This document shows positions 9,031 through 17,424 of a DNA stretch of 64,000 nucleotides, piece by piece; within the stretch, counting starts at the first letter, position 1, and each line of letters begins with the position of its first letter. Source of the DNA: an uncultured Senegalimassilia sp. (GTDB lineage Bacteria > Actinomycetota > Coriobacteriia > Coriobacteriales > Eggerthellaceae); assembly GCA_934661765.1 (NCBI GenBank), contig CAKUJT010000002.1, forward strand, positions 1 through 64,000. The letters run 5' to 3'. The position numbers and the translations under genes were made by a program. Under the pieces are notes generated by a model. That model did not search any database. It saw only the letters and a program-made list of their open reading frames with translations, and was not told the origin of the DNA.

Positions 9031-10089
9031 CTATTTCTTGCCCTTAGGCTTCGCTACAGGATTTACGGCATCGAAGTCTTCCTGCTCTTTCGTGATGATC
9101 GGGATGTCGAACGCCTCTCGAACCTTCGTTTCCAGTTCATCACGCAGATCGGGGTTTTCTTTCAAGGTATGCTTTGCTGCTTCGCGGCCTTGACCTAAGC
9201 GCTCTTCGCCATACGTGTACCAAGCACCGGATTTCTTAGCGACTCCAGCCTCAACCGCCATATCGACGATACATCCCTCACGCGAAATGCCCTCACCGTA
9301 CATAAGGTCGAATTCAGCCTGACGAAACGGCGGCGCGACCTTGTTCTTGACGACCTTGGCACGAACACGGTTTCCCACGATCTCGCCATCACGTTTGATG
9401 GAGTCGATGCGGCGTACGTCGATTCGAACGCTGGAGAAGAACTTCAGAGCACGACCGCCTGTTGTGGTTTCGGGATTGCCGAACATCACGCCGATTTTCT
9501 CACGCAGCTGATTGATGAAGATGCACGTGGTATTCGATTTGGAAAGCGAGCCGGCAAGCTTTCGGAGGGCTTGGGACATGAGCCTTGCTTGCAGACCAAC
9601 GGTGGTATCGCCGATCTCGCCCTCGATTTCGGCTCGGGGAACCAATGCCGCGACGGAGTCGATGACGACGCAATCAATCGCCCCCGATCGGACGAGCATG
9701 TCGCAGATCTCAAGCGCCTGCTCTCCGAAATCGGGCTGGGAGATGAGCACGTCATCGATGTCAACGCCCAAACGAGCCGCATAGACCGGGTCGAGCGCAT
9801 GTTCCGCGTCGATGAACGCCACGACACCGCCGAGCGCTTGCGCCTCGGCAAGGATTTGCAGCGCAAGCGTGGTTTTGCCGCTGGACTCAGGTCCGTACAC
9901 TTCGATGATTCGGCCACGCGGAACGCCGCCGATACCCAGCGCGGCATCAAGCGGCAATGCGCCGGTGGGTATAGCGCCGATGTTCAGGTCATGGCCGCCA
10001 TCCCCGTATTTCATGATGGAGCCTTTGCCGAACTTTGATTCGATTTGGTCGGTTGTGACCTTGAGCATCTTGGTTTTTTCTTCGTTCAT
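9031..10089 (-). CDS. recA: Recombinase RecA
   Basis: RecA is the ATP-dependent strand-exchange protein of homologous recombination and the coprotease that triggers LexA cleavage. The 352-residue product has Walker [10 protein letters not shown] (66-74), Walker [12 protein letters not shown], loop L1 with [14 protein letters not shown], and loop L2 with [18 protein letters not shown]. The C-terminus ends in a short basic tail. A strong promoter with an SOS-like box lies upstream at 10132-10159. recX follows within 2 bases. Confidence 0.99.
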   Translation of the reverse strand: MNEEKTKMLKVTTDQIESKFGKGSIMKYGDGGHDLNIGAIPTGALPLDAALGIGGVPRGRIIEVYGPESSGKTTLALQILAEAQALGGVVAFIDAEHALDPVYAARLGVDIDDVLISQPDFGEQALEICDMLVRSGAIDCVVIDSVAALVPRAEIEGEIGDTTVGLQARLMSQALRKLAGSLSKSNTTCIFINQLREKIGVMFGNPETTTGGRALKFFSSVRIDVRRIDSIKRDGEIVGNRVRAKVVKNKVAPPFRQAEFDLMYGEGISREGCIVDMAVEAGVAKKSGAWYTYGEERLGQGREAAKHTLKENPDLRDELETKVREAFDIPIITKEQEDFDAVNPVAKPKGKK

Positions 10090-10131
10090 GCGCTGGTTAC
10101 CCTTCCTTTGCGCTGCTTTGCAACGCTATTG

Positions 10132-10159
10132 ATTATACGAACGCCTGTTTCATAGTCAA
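10132..10159 (-). promoter_or_regulatory. recA promoter with candidate LexA box
   Basis: On the minus strand TTGACT, 16 bases and TATAAT form a near-consensus sigma-A promoter about 45 bases before the recA ATG. The spacer holds CGAAC-GCCT-GTTTC (10138-10151, read on the plus strand), a match at 8 of 10 positions to the Gram-positive LexA box CGAAC-N4-GTTCG. A repressor there would block RNA polymerase. LexA control is an inference. Confidence 0.7.
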
Positions 10160-10233
10160 GTACCAAATACAAACATCGGTACGACTATCACCATCATAGC
10201 TTCAGCTTCTTGCACAACCCTTGCCCGAAATAC

Positions 10234-10281
10234 CGAACAGGTTCACCTGAACCTTGCACGGTTGTCTGGTGAACCTGTTCG
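10234..10281. repeat. 14-bp perfect inverted repeat between pgsA-cinA and recA
   Basis: Arms at 10234-10247 and 10268-10281 are exact reverse complements, with a 20-nt loop that itself contains complementary AACC and GGTT. Each arm includes GAAC-NN-GTTC. No T-run follows on the minus strand. It may be the transcript end of pgsA-cinA or a protein-binding site. Confidence 0.7.
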
Positions 10282-10343
10282 ATTGATTACTGTTGTCGAC
10301 GCTTCCGTGTATCGCTTGCGCCGTTATACGTAAAAGGGCCGGC

Positions 10344-11567
10344 TTAGCTTGAGATATGCTGCTGCCCGCACACCGCTGCATCGATCATGCGAAGGGCTTC
10401 AAAGGTGGTTTGCATGCGAACCTGGTTGCGATCCCCTTCGAAATGTTTCCGCTGAGCCGTGATACCGGTGTCGCTTGCGCATGCGAAGCAAACGGTCCCG
10501 ACGGGCTTTCCCGGCTCTGCCCCGGACGGGCCCGCAATGCCGGTGACGGCAACGGCCACGTTGCAGGTCAGGTCCTTGCACGCACCCTGCGCCATATGGC
10601 GGGCAACTTGCGTGCTAACCACGCCGAACTCTTCGATAACCGACTCAGGAACATCAAGCACATCGGATTTCACTCCAGTTGCGTAACTGGTGATGCCGCC
10701 TCGCACAACAGCTGAGCTTCCGGAAACCGAAGTCAACGCAGCGCTGATCATGCCGCCGGTAAGGCTTTCGGCAGTGCCGACGGTTATGCCCCGTTCGCTG
10801 GCATGCGAAATAACCTGAGCCGCAAGATGCTCGATATCTGCAATCCGCACGCCGACGTGTGCCTCTTCGATGTTTTCGCTTTGCGTGCTTTCAGCCTTCT
10901 GCTTACGCTTTGCTCGCTTTGAGGGCCCCAAACCGATGAGTTCACGGGCCTTGGAGATGTAATCAAGCATCGACACCACCGTCAGCAGCAAGGCGATGGA
11001 CATGACGATCCAGCTGATAACCCACATCACGTCTGAAAATGCCTCGACGAGCGTACCCATCATGTAGCTGTCCTTGATGGTGAACAGCACGATGGCAATC
11101 ATCTGGAACACCGTCTTGAACTTGCCGTACCAGCTAGCGGAGATGACGGTACCCTTGCTGGCCGCCACCATACGCACGCCTGAGACGATGAATTCACGCG
11201 CAACGATGATGAGCGCAACCCAACTGGGAAGCGATCCAAGCTCGATCAGCGCCAGCAGGGCCGCCATGACCAGGATTTTATCGGCAAGCGGATCCATGAA
11301 CTTTCCGAAGTCGGTAACTTCGCCACGGCTTCGAGCCAAATACCCATCAAGCCAGTCCGTGCAAGAGATCAGCACGAAGATGGCGGCGGCGATGAGGCTT
11401 TTAGAATGTTCCGCCAAGTCAGGCAGATGAAACCATTGCGGCCAAGGGCTCAAGAGCACGACGACGAACACGGGTACCAAGCATATGCGGATGAGCGTGA
11501 CGATGTTAGCCGGGGTCCACAAACTAGTAGCAGCTTGCGGTGCGGCTTCCACTTGCAGCTTGTGCAT
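10344..11567 (-). CDS. pgsA: Fused phosphatidylglycerophosphate synthase and CinA-type amidase
   Basis: One frame joins two enzymes. Residues 1-215 are a CDP-alcohol phosphatidyltransferase with several membrane helices and the full motif D71-x2-D74-G-x2-A-R-x8-G88-x3-D92-x3-D96; this is PgsA, making phosphatidylglycerophosphate. A basic linker (216-236) leads to a CinA C-terminal amidase domain (240-407). That domain has GTAESLTGG (264-272), GSSAVVRGGITSYATGVK (283-300) and TGIAGPSGA (342-350), the family active site for deamidating nicotinamide mononucleotide. The MoaB-like N-terminal half of full CinA is missing. In Bacillus pgsA and cinA are adjacent separate genes. No stop or frameshift is visible at the junction. 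Confidence 0.93.
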   Translation of the reverse strand: MHKLQVEAAPQAATSLWTPANIVTLIRICLVPVFVVVLLSPWPQWFHLPDLAEHSKSLIAAAIFVLISCTDWLDGYLARSRGEVTDFGKFMDPLADKILVMAALLALIELGSLPSWVALIIVAREFIVSGVRMVAASKGTVISASWYGKFKTVFQMIAIVLFTIKDSYMMGTLVEAFSDVMWVISWIVMSIALLLTVVSMLDYISKARELIGLGPSKRAKRKQKAESTQSENIEEAHVGVRIADIEHLAAQVISHASERGITVGTAESLTGGMISAALTSVSGSSAVVRGGITSYATGVKSDVLDVPESVIEEFGVVSTQVARHMAQGACKDLTCNVAVAVTGIAGPSGAEPGKPVGTVCFACASDTGITAQRKHFEGDRNQVRMQTTFEALRMIDAAVCGQQHISS

Positions 11568-11570
11568 GGG

Positions 11571-12917
11571 CTATTCGCCTTCCATTTCATACAGCAGCGT
11601 ATCGGTTATGGCAACTCGAACGATATGGCCCGGCTCGCCGTTGTCGACATAGGTTACGCCATCGACCTCGGGGGCTTGGCACATTGCGCGTCCGAACAGC
11701 TGACCGTCCTCTTCCCTGCCCTCGATGAGCACGTCCATGGTTTTTCCGACACGAGCGGCTACGAGCGGCGTGCAAACATCGTCCGCAAGGTCGCGCAACC
11801 GTTGCGCGCGGTACGCCTTCTCGTCATCGTCAACCTGATCGGGCAGATCGTATGCGCGGGTCCCCTCTTCGCGCGAGTACGCGAACACGCCGATGTAATC
11901 GAAAAAGCCCTCTTCGACGAAATCGCAAAGCTCATCGAAATCTTCTTCCGTTTCCCCGGGAAAGCCCGCGATAAGCGTGGTGCGCAGCGTTACCTCGGGG
12001 ACAATGCGGCGAATTCGTTCCACCAACGACTCGTACTCCTCGCGCGAACCCTTGCGATGCATGGCCTTCAGAATGCTTGGCTGAACGTGCTGAAGGGGGA
12101 TGTCGAAATAGGAGCAGATGTTGTCATGCTCGGCAACGGTATGCAGCAGCTCGTCGGTGATTCCCTCAGGCTGGATGTACATGACGCGGAACCAGATATC
12201 GGCGAACTCATCCGCAAGCGTTCCCACAAGCCACGCGAGGCTTGACGCATCCTCGAAATCCTGACCCCAACGCCCTGTATCCTGGGCAATGAGGACGATT
12301 TCCTTCACGCCTTCCGAAACACGATCGGCCACATCCTTGCGAACGGTTTCGTAGTCGAAGCTGTGATACCTGCCGCGAATGTAAGGAATAGTGCAGTACG
12401 AGCAGAAGCGGTCGCATCCATCCGAGATCTTCACGTAGGCCGAAACGGCGCGCGAACCGCTGATGGCGACCGTACCTTCGGGCACGGCCCCGAGCATGCC
12501 TGCCTTCATACGCTCCAGGCGCACCTGATCGATGCCAAGCGCTTGTGCGATGACCTGAACGATATCGTCTTCCTTGCTGCACGGAACGAATGCGGAAGCC
12601 TCGGAAAGCTCTGATTCCAATTCCTGTCCGTAACGGGCGGGCATGCATCCGGCAACGATGAGCGCAGCGCCTGCAGCCACGTTGGGCATACCTGCAACCT
12701 CGAAAATGGCTTCAAGGCTTTCCTCGGTAGCGCTTTGGATAAACGAGCAGGTGTTCACCACCACGGCGTCGGCGGCCTCGGGGTCTTGCTCGATCACGAA
12801 GCCGCAACGGGTGAGCTGCGATTGCATGCGCTGGGTATCTACCTCGTTCTTCGCGCAGCCCATGGTGACGAACGCGACGCGAGGGCTCTCGATTTCAAAC
12901 ACGTTTTCGGTTTCCAC
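11571..12917 (-). CDS. rimO: Ribosomal protein S12 methylthiotransferase RimO
   Basis: RimO adds a methylthio group to a conserved aspartate of ribosomal protein S12. The 448-residue product has N-terminal cluster cysteines in MGCAKNEVDT (C21) and VNTCSF, the radical-SAM triad in SDGCDRFCSYCTIPYIRG, and a C-terminal TRAM domain. The CAKNEVD signature and the YFDIPLQHVQ segment favour RimO over MiaB and MtaB, which are separately encoded here. The pgsA-cinA start lies 3 bases past its stop, so the two are coupled. Confidence 0.95.
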   Translation of the reverse strand: METENVFEIESPRVAFVTMGCAKNEVDTQRMQSQLTRCGFVIEQDPEAADAVVVNTCSFIQSATEESLEAIFEVAGMPNVAAGAALIVAGCMPARYGQELESELSEASAFVPCSKEDDIVQVIAQALGIDQVRLERMKAGMLGAVPEGTVAISGSRAVSAYVKISDGCDRFCSYCTIPYIRGRYHSFDYETVRKDVADRVSEGVKEIVLIAQDTGRWGQDFEDASSLAWLVGTLADEFADIWFRVMYIQPEGITDELLHTVAEHDNICSYFDIPLQHVQPSILKAMHRKGSREEYESLVERIRRIVPEVTLRTTLIAGFPGETEEDFDELCDFVEEGFFDYIGVFAYSREEGTRAYDLPDQVDDDEKAYRAQRLRDLADDVCTPLVAARVGKTMDVLIEGREEDGQLFGRAMCQAPEVDGVTYVDNGEPGHIVRVAITDTLLYEMEGE

Positions 12918-12925
12918 GGAAATCC

Positions 12926-13423
12926 TTAGCGATAGTTAACGTACTGGAGCGGCTGGCCGTAATCCTGGCCCTTCAAGAAAGCGATAACCTCTTGAAGCGT
13001 GTCGCGGGAGGCGGAGGAAACACGCAGCTTGTCGCCTTCGATGGTGACCTTCACCTTGAGCTTTTGCGCCTTGATGTCCTTGTTGATCTTGCCGGCCGTT
13101 TCCTTGTCGATGCCTTCGACGATGGTTGCCGTCTGACACACGCTTTGACCGGTTGCCGCTTGGGGGTCGCCCCATTTGACGGCGGCCAGATCGATGCCTC
13201 GCTTGATGAGCTTGCTGCCCATGATGTCGATGACCTGGCGAGCCACAAAATCGGCGGGAGCCGCCACCGTGATGGTCTTCTTCTGCTTGTCGAGGGACAG
13301 CTCGGCGCCGGAGCCTTTCAGGTCGTAGCGCTGCGTCAGCTCCTTCTTCGCTTGCTGATATGCATTGTCGATTTCCTGCATGTCGACGGTGGACACCACA
13401 TCGAAGCTAGATTCCTTGGCCAT
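12926..13423 (-). CDS. YajQ-family nucleotide-binding protein
   Basis: The 165-residue protein matches the YajQ (DUF520) family along its whole length: SSFDVVSTVDMQEIDNAYQQ at the start and a QYVNYR ending. Family members have two RNP-like folds; some bind cyclic di-GMP or tRNA, but the general role is not settled. It starts 16 bases past the RodZ-like gene and is followed by rimO after 8 bases, so it is part of the ftsK-rodZ-yajQ-rimO-pgsA run. No active-site claim is made. Confidence 0.95.
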   Translation of the reverse strand: MAKESSFDVVSTVDMQEIDNAYQQAKKELTQRYDLKGSGAELSLDKQKKTITVAAPADFVARQVIDIMGSKLIKRGIDLAAVKWGDPQAATGQSVCQTATIVEGIDKETAGKINKDIKAQKLKVKVTIEGDKLRVSSASRDTLQEVIAFLKGQDYGQPLQYVNYR

Positions 13424-13439
13424 GATGTTTGCCTTTCAA

Positions 13440-14825
13440 CTAGTAAGACGAATACGTTGATGACGAGTACTGGGTACCTGTTGTGCCGGATCCGGTGCCG
13501 CTTGTCGAGGTCGAACCGGTGCCGGAGGTGCTGGTCGAACCGGTTCCCGTCGATGTCGTCGAAGAACCGACGGACGAACCGGTGCCGGTAGCCGACTGCG
13601 ACGAGATGCCGCTCGATGCCGAATTCGTAGTCGACGAGGTGGACCCGGTGCTGGTCGAGGAGGTGCTGGAGCTATCAAGCCCCTCGACCTTCACATCAGG
13701 ATGGTCTTTCGCCCAAGAAGCAAGGTAATCCTTGAAGTTCACCGTAGCTGTGGGCATGCCCGTGGTCGCATCGCTGGTGAATTCGACCTCTTTGCCGTCC
13801 ATGGTGACGGTAAAGCCGGAGGAAACCCAGGTGGCCAAGCTCCAGGTACCGGAGACGTCGACCGTTGTATCTACTGGTCCGGTGAGCATCTGCTCGGTCG
13901 CCTGCCCATCCTCCGTGATGATGACGTAAGCTTGCTGGCCCTTGGCCAACTTGTACTCCACCTTCACGCTTGTAGGCACGGTTTCCGTTGAAGATGCCTT
14001 GGATTCCGAATCGTTGCTGTTATTGCCGTTGTTGCTGTTGTTGGAGTTGTCTTGGCTGACGCCTGTGCCGTCCGCCGATGTATCGGTAACGCCGGTAATG
14101 GGCACCTTCGCCACATCCTGCGTGGAGGCCGCACCGCGGTTTCCGAACGCAAGCGCAACGATGATCACGAGCAGCAGCAAGATGATCACGATGACCGCTA
14201 CATAAGGCAATCGCGCCTGCATCCCGCGACCGGCATTGTTCTGCGAACCGGAATAAAAGTTGGTGAACTGCGTGGTAACAGCGCCGCCGAAATGGTTGGA
14301 GCGACGGCTTTCGTTCTCGGCGCGTGCCGCTCGCGAAGCAAGCGACTCGCGATATTCGCGTTGCGGCTGCTGTTCGCGACGCGGCATACGCTGCGTGCCC
14401 TGGCGCTGACCTCGTTGGGTACGCTGCGAGCGACGACCATCGCCGGAGCGGTCTTCGCTATGGCGCGATGAGCGCTGCGAACCTTGCCCACGACCATCAT
14501 GACGCCCGTCGCCGCGCGAAACCGACCTACGACCCGAAACATGCGCAGGCGAATCCGATTCGCCACGGGTGCGTCCAACCTGATAGGCGTATGCATCATC
14601 GAGATACATACGCGTGATGTCGGCAGGGTTGAGCCCAACCAATTTCGCATATGCGTTCACCATGTTGCGCGTATAGCCGCGCGCGGGCAAACGGGAAAAA
14701 TCATTGTTCTCGAGGGCGCGGAGGATGTCCGGGCGGATGCGCAGCCGACGAGCGGCCGACTGCACGTCGTAGCCCTTCCGCTCGCGCGCTTCGCGCAATA
14801 CGGTGCCGAATGAAACCTGGCCCAT
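13440..14825 (-). CDS. RodZ-like helix-turn-helix membrane protein
   Basis: RodZ links MreB-type filaments to the cell-wall machinery. The 461-residue product has a cytoplasmic Cro/CI-type helix-turn-helix (4-72), an Arg/Gln/Ser-rich stretch (85-200), one membrane helix (about 206-228) and an extracytoplasmic DUF4115-like beta domain (about 285-380). The final 80 residues are almost only Ser, Thr and Gly, with short repeats of TSGTGSTS type, which may span the wall or be glycosylated. It follows ftsK by 9 bases. I saw no MreB gene, so a role in rod shape is inferred from the family only. Confidence 0.85.
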   Translation of the reverse strand: MGQVSFGTVLREARERKGYDVQSAARRLRIRPDILRALENNDFSRLPARGYTRNMVNAYAKLVGLNPADITRMYLDDAYAYQVGRTRGESDSPAHVSGRRSVSRGDGRHDGRGQGSQRSSRHSEDRSGDGRRSQRTQRGQRQGTQRMPRREQQPQREYRESLASRAARAENESRRSNHFGGAVTTQFTNFYSGSQNNAGRGMQARLPYVAVIVIILLLLVIIVALAFGNRGAASTQDVAKVPITGVTDTSADGTGVSQDNSNNSNNGNNSNDSESKASSTETVPTSVKVEYKLAKGQQAYVIITEDGQATEQMLTGPVDTTVDVSGTWSLATWVSSGFTVTMDGKEVEFTSDATTGMPTATVNFKDYLASWAKDHPDVKVEGLDSSSTSSTSTGSTSSTTNSASSGISSQSATGTGSSVGSSTTSTGTGSTSTSGTGSTSTSGTGSGTTGTQYSSSTYSSY

Positions 14826-14834
14826 GCCTTCTCC

Positions 14835-17318
14835 TTATTGATTGTCGCCGTCATGTTGCTCGAACGCTTTGAGCGTCTCAAGCTCCATGGCATCGACGAG
14901 CACTTCTCTGGGCTTGCTGCCGTTCGGAGGACCGACGACGCCCTTATCTTCCAACATATCCATTATACGCCCGGCGCGGGAGTATCCCACTTTGAGGCGA
15001 CGCTGGATGTTGGACGTGGAACCCAAACCGCTGGACACCACCAACTCGGCCGCCTCCCAAATGAGCGGATCATCGTCGGCGCACGTGCCGCCGCTGGCAT
15101 CCGAGGGGCACGATCCCAACGTGATTAGATTGGTGGATAAGATCTCGGAATGATACTCTGGCTCGCCCTGACTGCGCAACTTCTCCACAACCGCATTAAT
15201 TTCATCTTCGGACACGTAGCAACCTTGGATGCGCATGGGCTTTGCGTACTCCGGCTTGCTGAGGAGCAGGTCGCCCAGGCCGATGAGGTTTTCCGCGCCC
15301 GGTGTATCCAAGATAACGCGGCTGTCGATGCCGCTTGCCACGTTGAATGCGATGCGGTTCGTGATGTTGGCCTTGATCAGACCCGTGACCACGTTGGTCG
15401 AAGGACGCTGGGTGGCAACGATTAAGTGAATGCCGGCAGCGCGCGCCAGCTGGGCGATTCGGCTGATGGAGAATTCCACCTCCTTGCCGACGTTCATCAT
15501 GAGGTCGGCAAGCTCGTCGATGATGATGACGATATAGGGCAGCTCATCGCCTAGCTCGTTTTCAGGCAGATCCTCCCCTGCTTCCTGCGCGGCCTTCGCT
15601 TCGGCCTGCGCCGCCTGCACCTTGGCATTGTACTGGCCGATGTTGCGAGCACCGACCTTCGAAAACACCTTCAAGCGGCGTTCCATTTCCGCAACGCCCC
15701 AGCTCAATGCGCTTGCCGCTTCCTTTGGCTCGGTGACAACGGGAACATACAGGTGCGGAATTCCGTTATAGGGCGTGAACTCGACGCGTTTGGGGTCGAT
15801 CATGATGAAGCGAACCTCGGACGGGGTTGCCCGCATAAGGATGGACATGATCATAGCGTTGATGGATACGGATTTGCCCGAACCGGTGGTGCCGCCGATA
15901 AGCAGATGAGGCATTTTGGCGAGGTCGGAAACGATGCAGTGACCCTCGACGTCTTTGCCGATGGCGATTTGCAAAGGACCAGGGGCTGCGTCCTTGATGA
16001 CGTCGCCGAGCAATACCGTCTGGCGGGTTCGGTTAGGCACCTCGATGCCGACGTAATTGGTACCGGGAATGGGCGCGAAGATTCGTACGCCGGGCGCGGC
16101 AAGCGCCAGCGCGATATCGTCTTCAAGCGCGGTAACGCGGCTGACGCGCACACCTGCTGGAAGGTCAACTTTGAACAAGGTGACCGTCGGACCCGCGACC
16201 CAGCCCACCACCTTGGCCATGATGTTGAAGTCTTCAAGCGTTTCCTGCAGGCAAGCGCCGGTTTCCTGCAGCTCCGAATCGGTTGCCAGGTCTTTTTCCG
16301 GATCGGTGGACGTGGCAAGAAGCTCGAACGGCGGAAGCTCGAAACCCTGCTCGGGGCGCGGGGTAGCAACCGGCGTAGCGGCTTTCGAGGGCTTTTTCGG
16401 CATAGTCGGCGCAGCAACGCGCTCGATAGGCTTGCGGCGCCCCAGTTTGCGCGTGATGGTTTCAGGCGCTTGGCTTGCGTTTTCGCGGGAAGCGCCATCG
16501 TCGGCGGATGAGACGACGCTTCCGTGCCGGCGATTCGAGGTCGCAGGCTGCTTGAGCGTTTGGGTTTTAGCGGTTTCGAGCTCAGCGAGCTCGGCTTCGT
16601 CGACGGCTTTCGTCTTCGGGCGGGAAACCCTGGCGAAAGCGGGCGGCGGCACCACGCCGTGCTCGCGCTCGTCGGCTTCTTCACGAGCTGCAGCCATCGC
16701 CTGCAGCTTCTCCACGATGCTGGATACGGAGAAGCCGATGACGATCAACCCGGCAATCGCAAGGCCGAACAGCACGATGGCGGAGATCACCTTGCCGAAC
16801 AGCGTCAAGCCGCACCACGCAACGCCCGCGCCGATGTAGCCTCCGCGAGCCGAAAGCTGATCGGCTAGGAACAGATTGTCCGTAGCATCAGAGGCAGCTT
16901 CGGGCGTGAACAGGGCCAACAAGGAAAGCACCGCGACGAACAGCATGGCCAGCCCCACCGAAACGCGCAGCGGGATACCCTCCTTATCGATTCGGACAAG
17001 GAAGCTTGCCCCGATCGCAACCAGGAAAAACGGCAGCAGATAAGCGCCGATTCCCAGGCACAGATGCAAAAGCTGGGACACGAAGGAGGTAATGAGCGCA
17101 TCGGTGGGAACGACGGCGGCGACGAACAAAACGATGCCCAACAGCGTTACGCCGACGCCGGTGATGTCGCGCTTGGTGCGCTCATCAAGTATTTGCGGTT
17201 GGGCGGCGCTGGAGGCCGCCTGCTTGGCAGCGCGTTTCTGCGCAGGGCTTGCAGCCTTCGCCTTGCCTGCGTCGGCTTTCTTGGATGCGGATGATTTGTT
17301 CGAAGCAGTTCGGGCCAC
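14835..17318 (-). CDS. ftsK: DNA translocase FtsK/SpoIIIE
   Basis: FtsK pumps chromosomal DNA through the division septum. The 827-residue protein has an Ala/Lys-rich N-terminus (1-45), four or five membrane helices (52-200), a variable linker, and the alpha/beta motor with Walker A GGTTGSGKS (475-483) and Walker B VIIIDELADLMM. A C-terminal gamma winged helix contains STSNIQRRLKVGYSRAGRIMD; in the family it reads polar DNA sequences. It starts the run toward rodZ, yajQ, rimO and pgsA-cinA. Confidence 0.98.
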   Translation of the reverse strand: MARTASNKSSASKKADAGKAKAASPAQKRAAKQAASSAAQPQILDERTKRDITGVGVTLLGIVLFVAAVVPTDALITSFVSQLLHLCLGIGAYLLPFFLVAIGASFLVRIDKEGIPLRVSVGLAMLFVAVLSLLALFTPEAASDATDNLFLADQLSARGGYIGAGVAWCGLTLFGKVISAIVLFGLAIAGLIVIGFSVSSIVEKLQAMAAAREEADEREHGVVPPPAFARVSRPKTKAVDEAELAELETAKTQTLKQPATSNRRHGSVVSSADDGASRENASQAPETITRKLGRRKPIERVAAPTMPKKPSKAATPVATPRPEQGFELPPFELLATSTDPEKDLATDSELQETGACLQETLEDFNIMAKVVGWVAGPTVTLFKVDLPAGVRVSRVTALEDDIALALAAPGVRIFAPIPGTNYVGIEVPNRTRQTVLLGDVIKDAAPGPLQIAIGKDVEGHCIVSDLAKMPHLLIGGTTGSGKSVSINAMIMSILMRATPSEVRFIMIDPKRVEFTPYNGIPHLYVPVVTEPKEAASALSWGVAEMERRLKVFSKVGARNIGQYNAKVQAAQAEAKAAQEAGEDLPENELGDELPYIVIIIDELADLMMNVGKEVEFSISRIAQLARAAGIHLIVATQRPSTNVVTGLIKANITNRIAFNVASGIDSRVILDTPGAENLIGLGDLLLSKPEYAKPMRIQGCYVSEDEINAVVEKLRSQGEPEYHSEILSTNLITLGSCPSDASGGTCADDDPLIWEAAELVVSSGLGSTSNIQRRLKVGYSRAGRIMDMLEDKGVVGPPNGSKPREVLVDAMELETLKAFEQHDGDNQ

Positions 17319-17365
17319 GCCCTCCCCTTTCGTGCTAAAGCGTTTCAGCAGTTATGCGAGCAAGC

Positions 17366-17397
17366 GAGCACCTGCGCGCAATGCAACGCAGGTGCTC
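17366..17397 (-). terminator. Hairpin after the RNase J gene
   Basis: An 11-bp inverted repeat with a 10-nt loop lies 28 bases past the RNase J stop. There is no clear T-run, so factor-dependent termination or 3' end protection is as likely as intrinsic termination. Confidence 0.5.
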
Positions 17398-17424
17398 GTG
17401 AACAGATTCTTGTGTGCGGCGATG

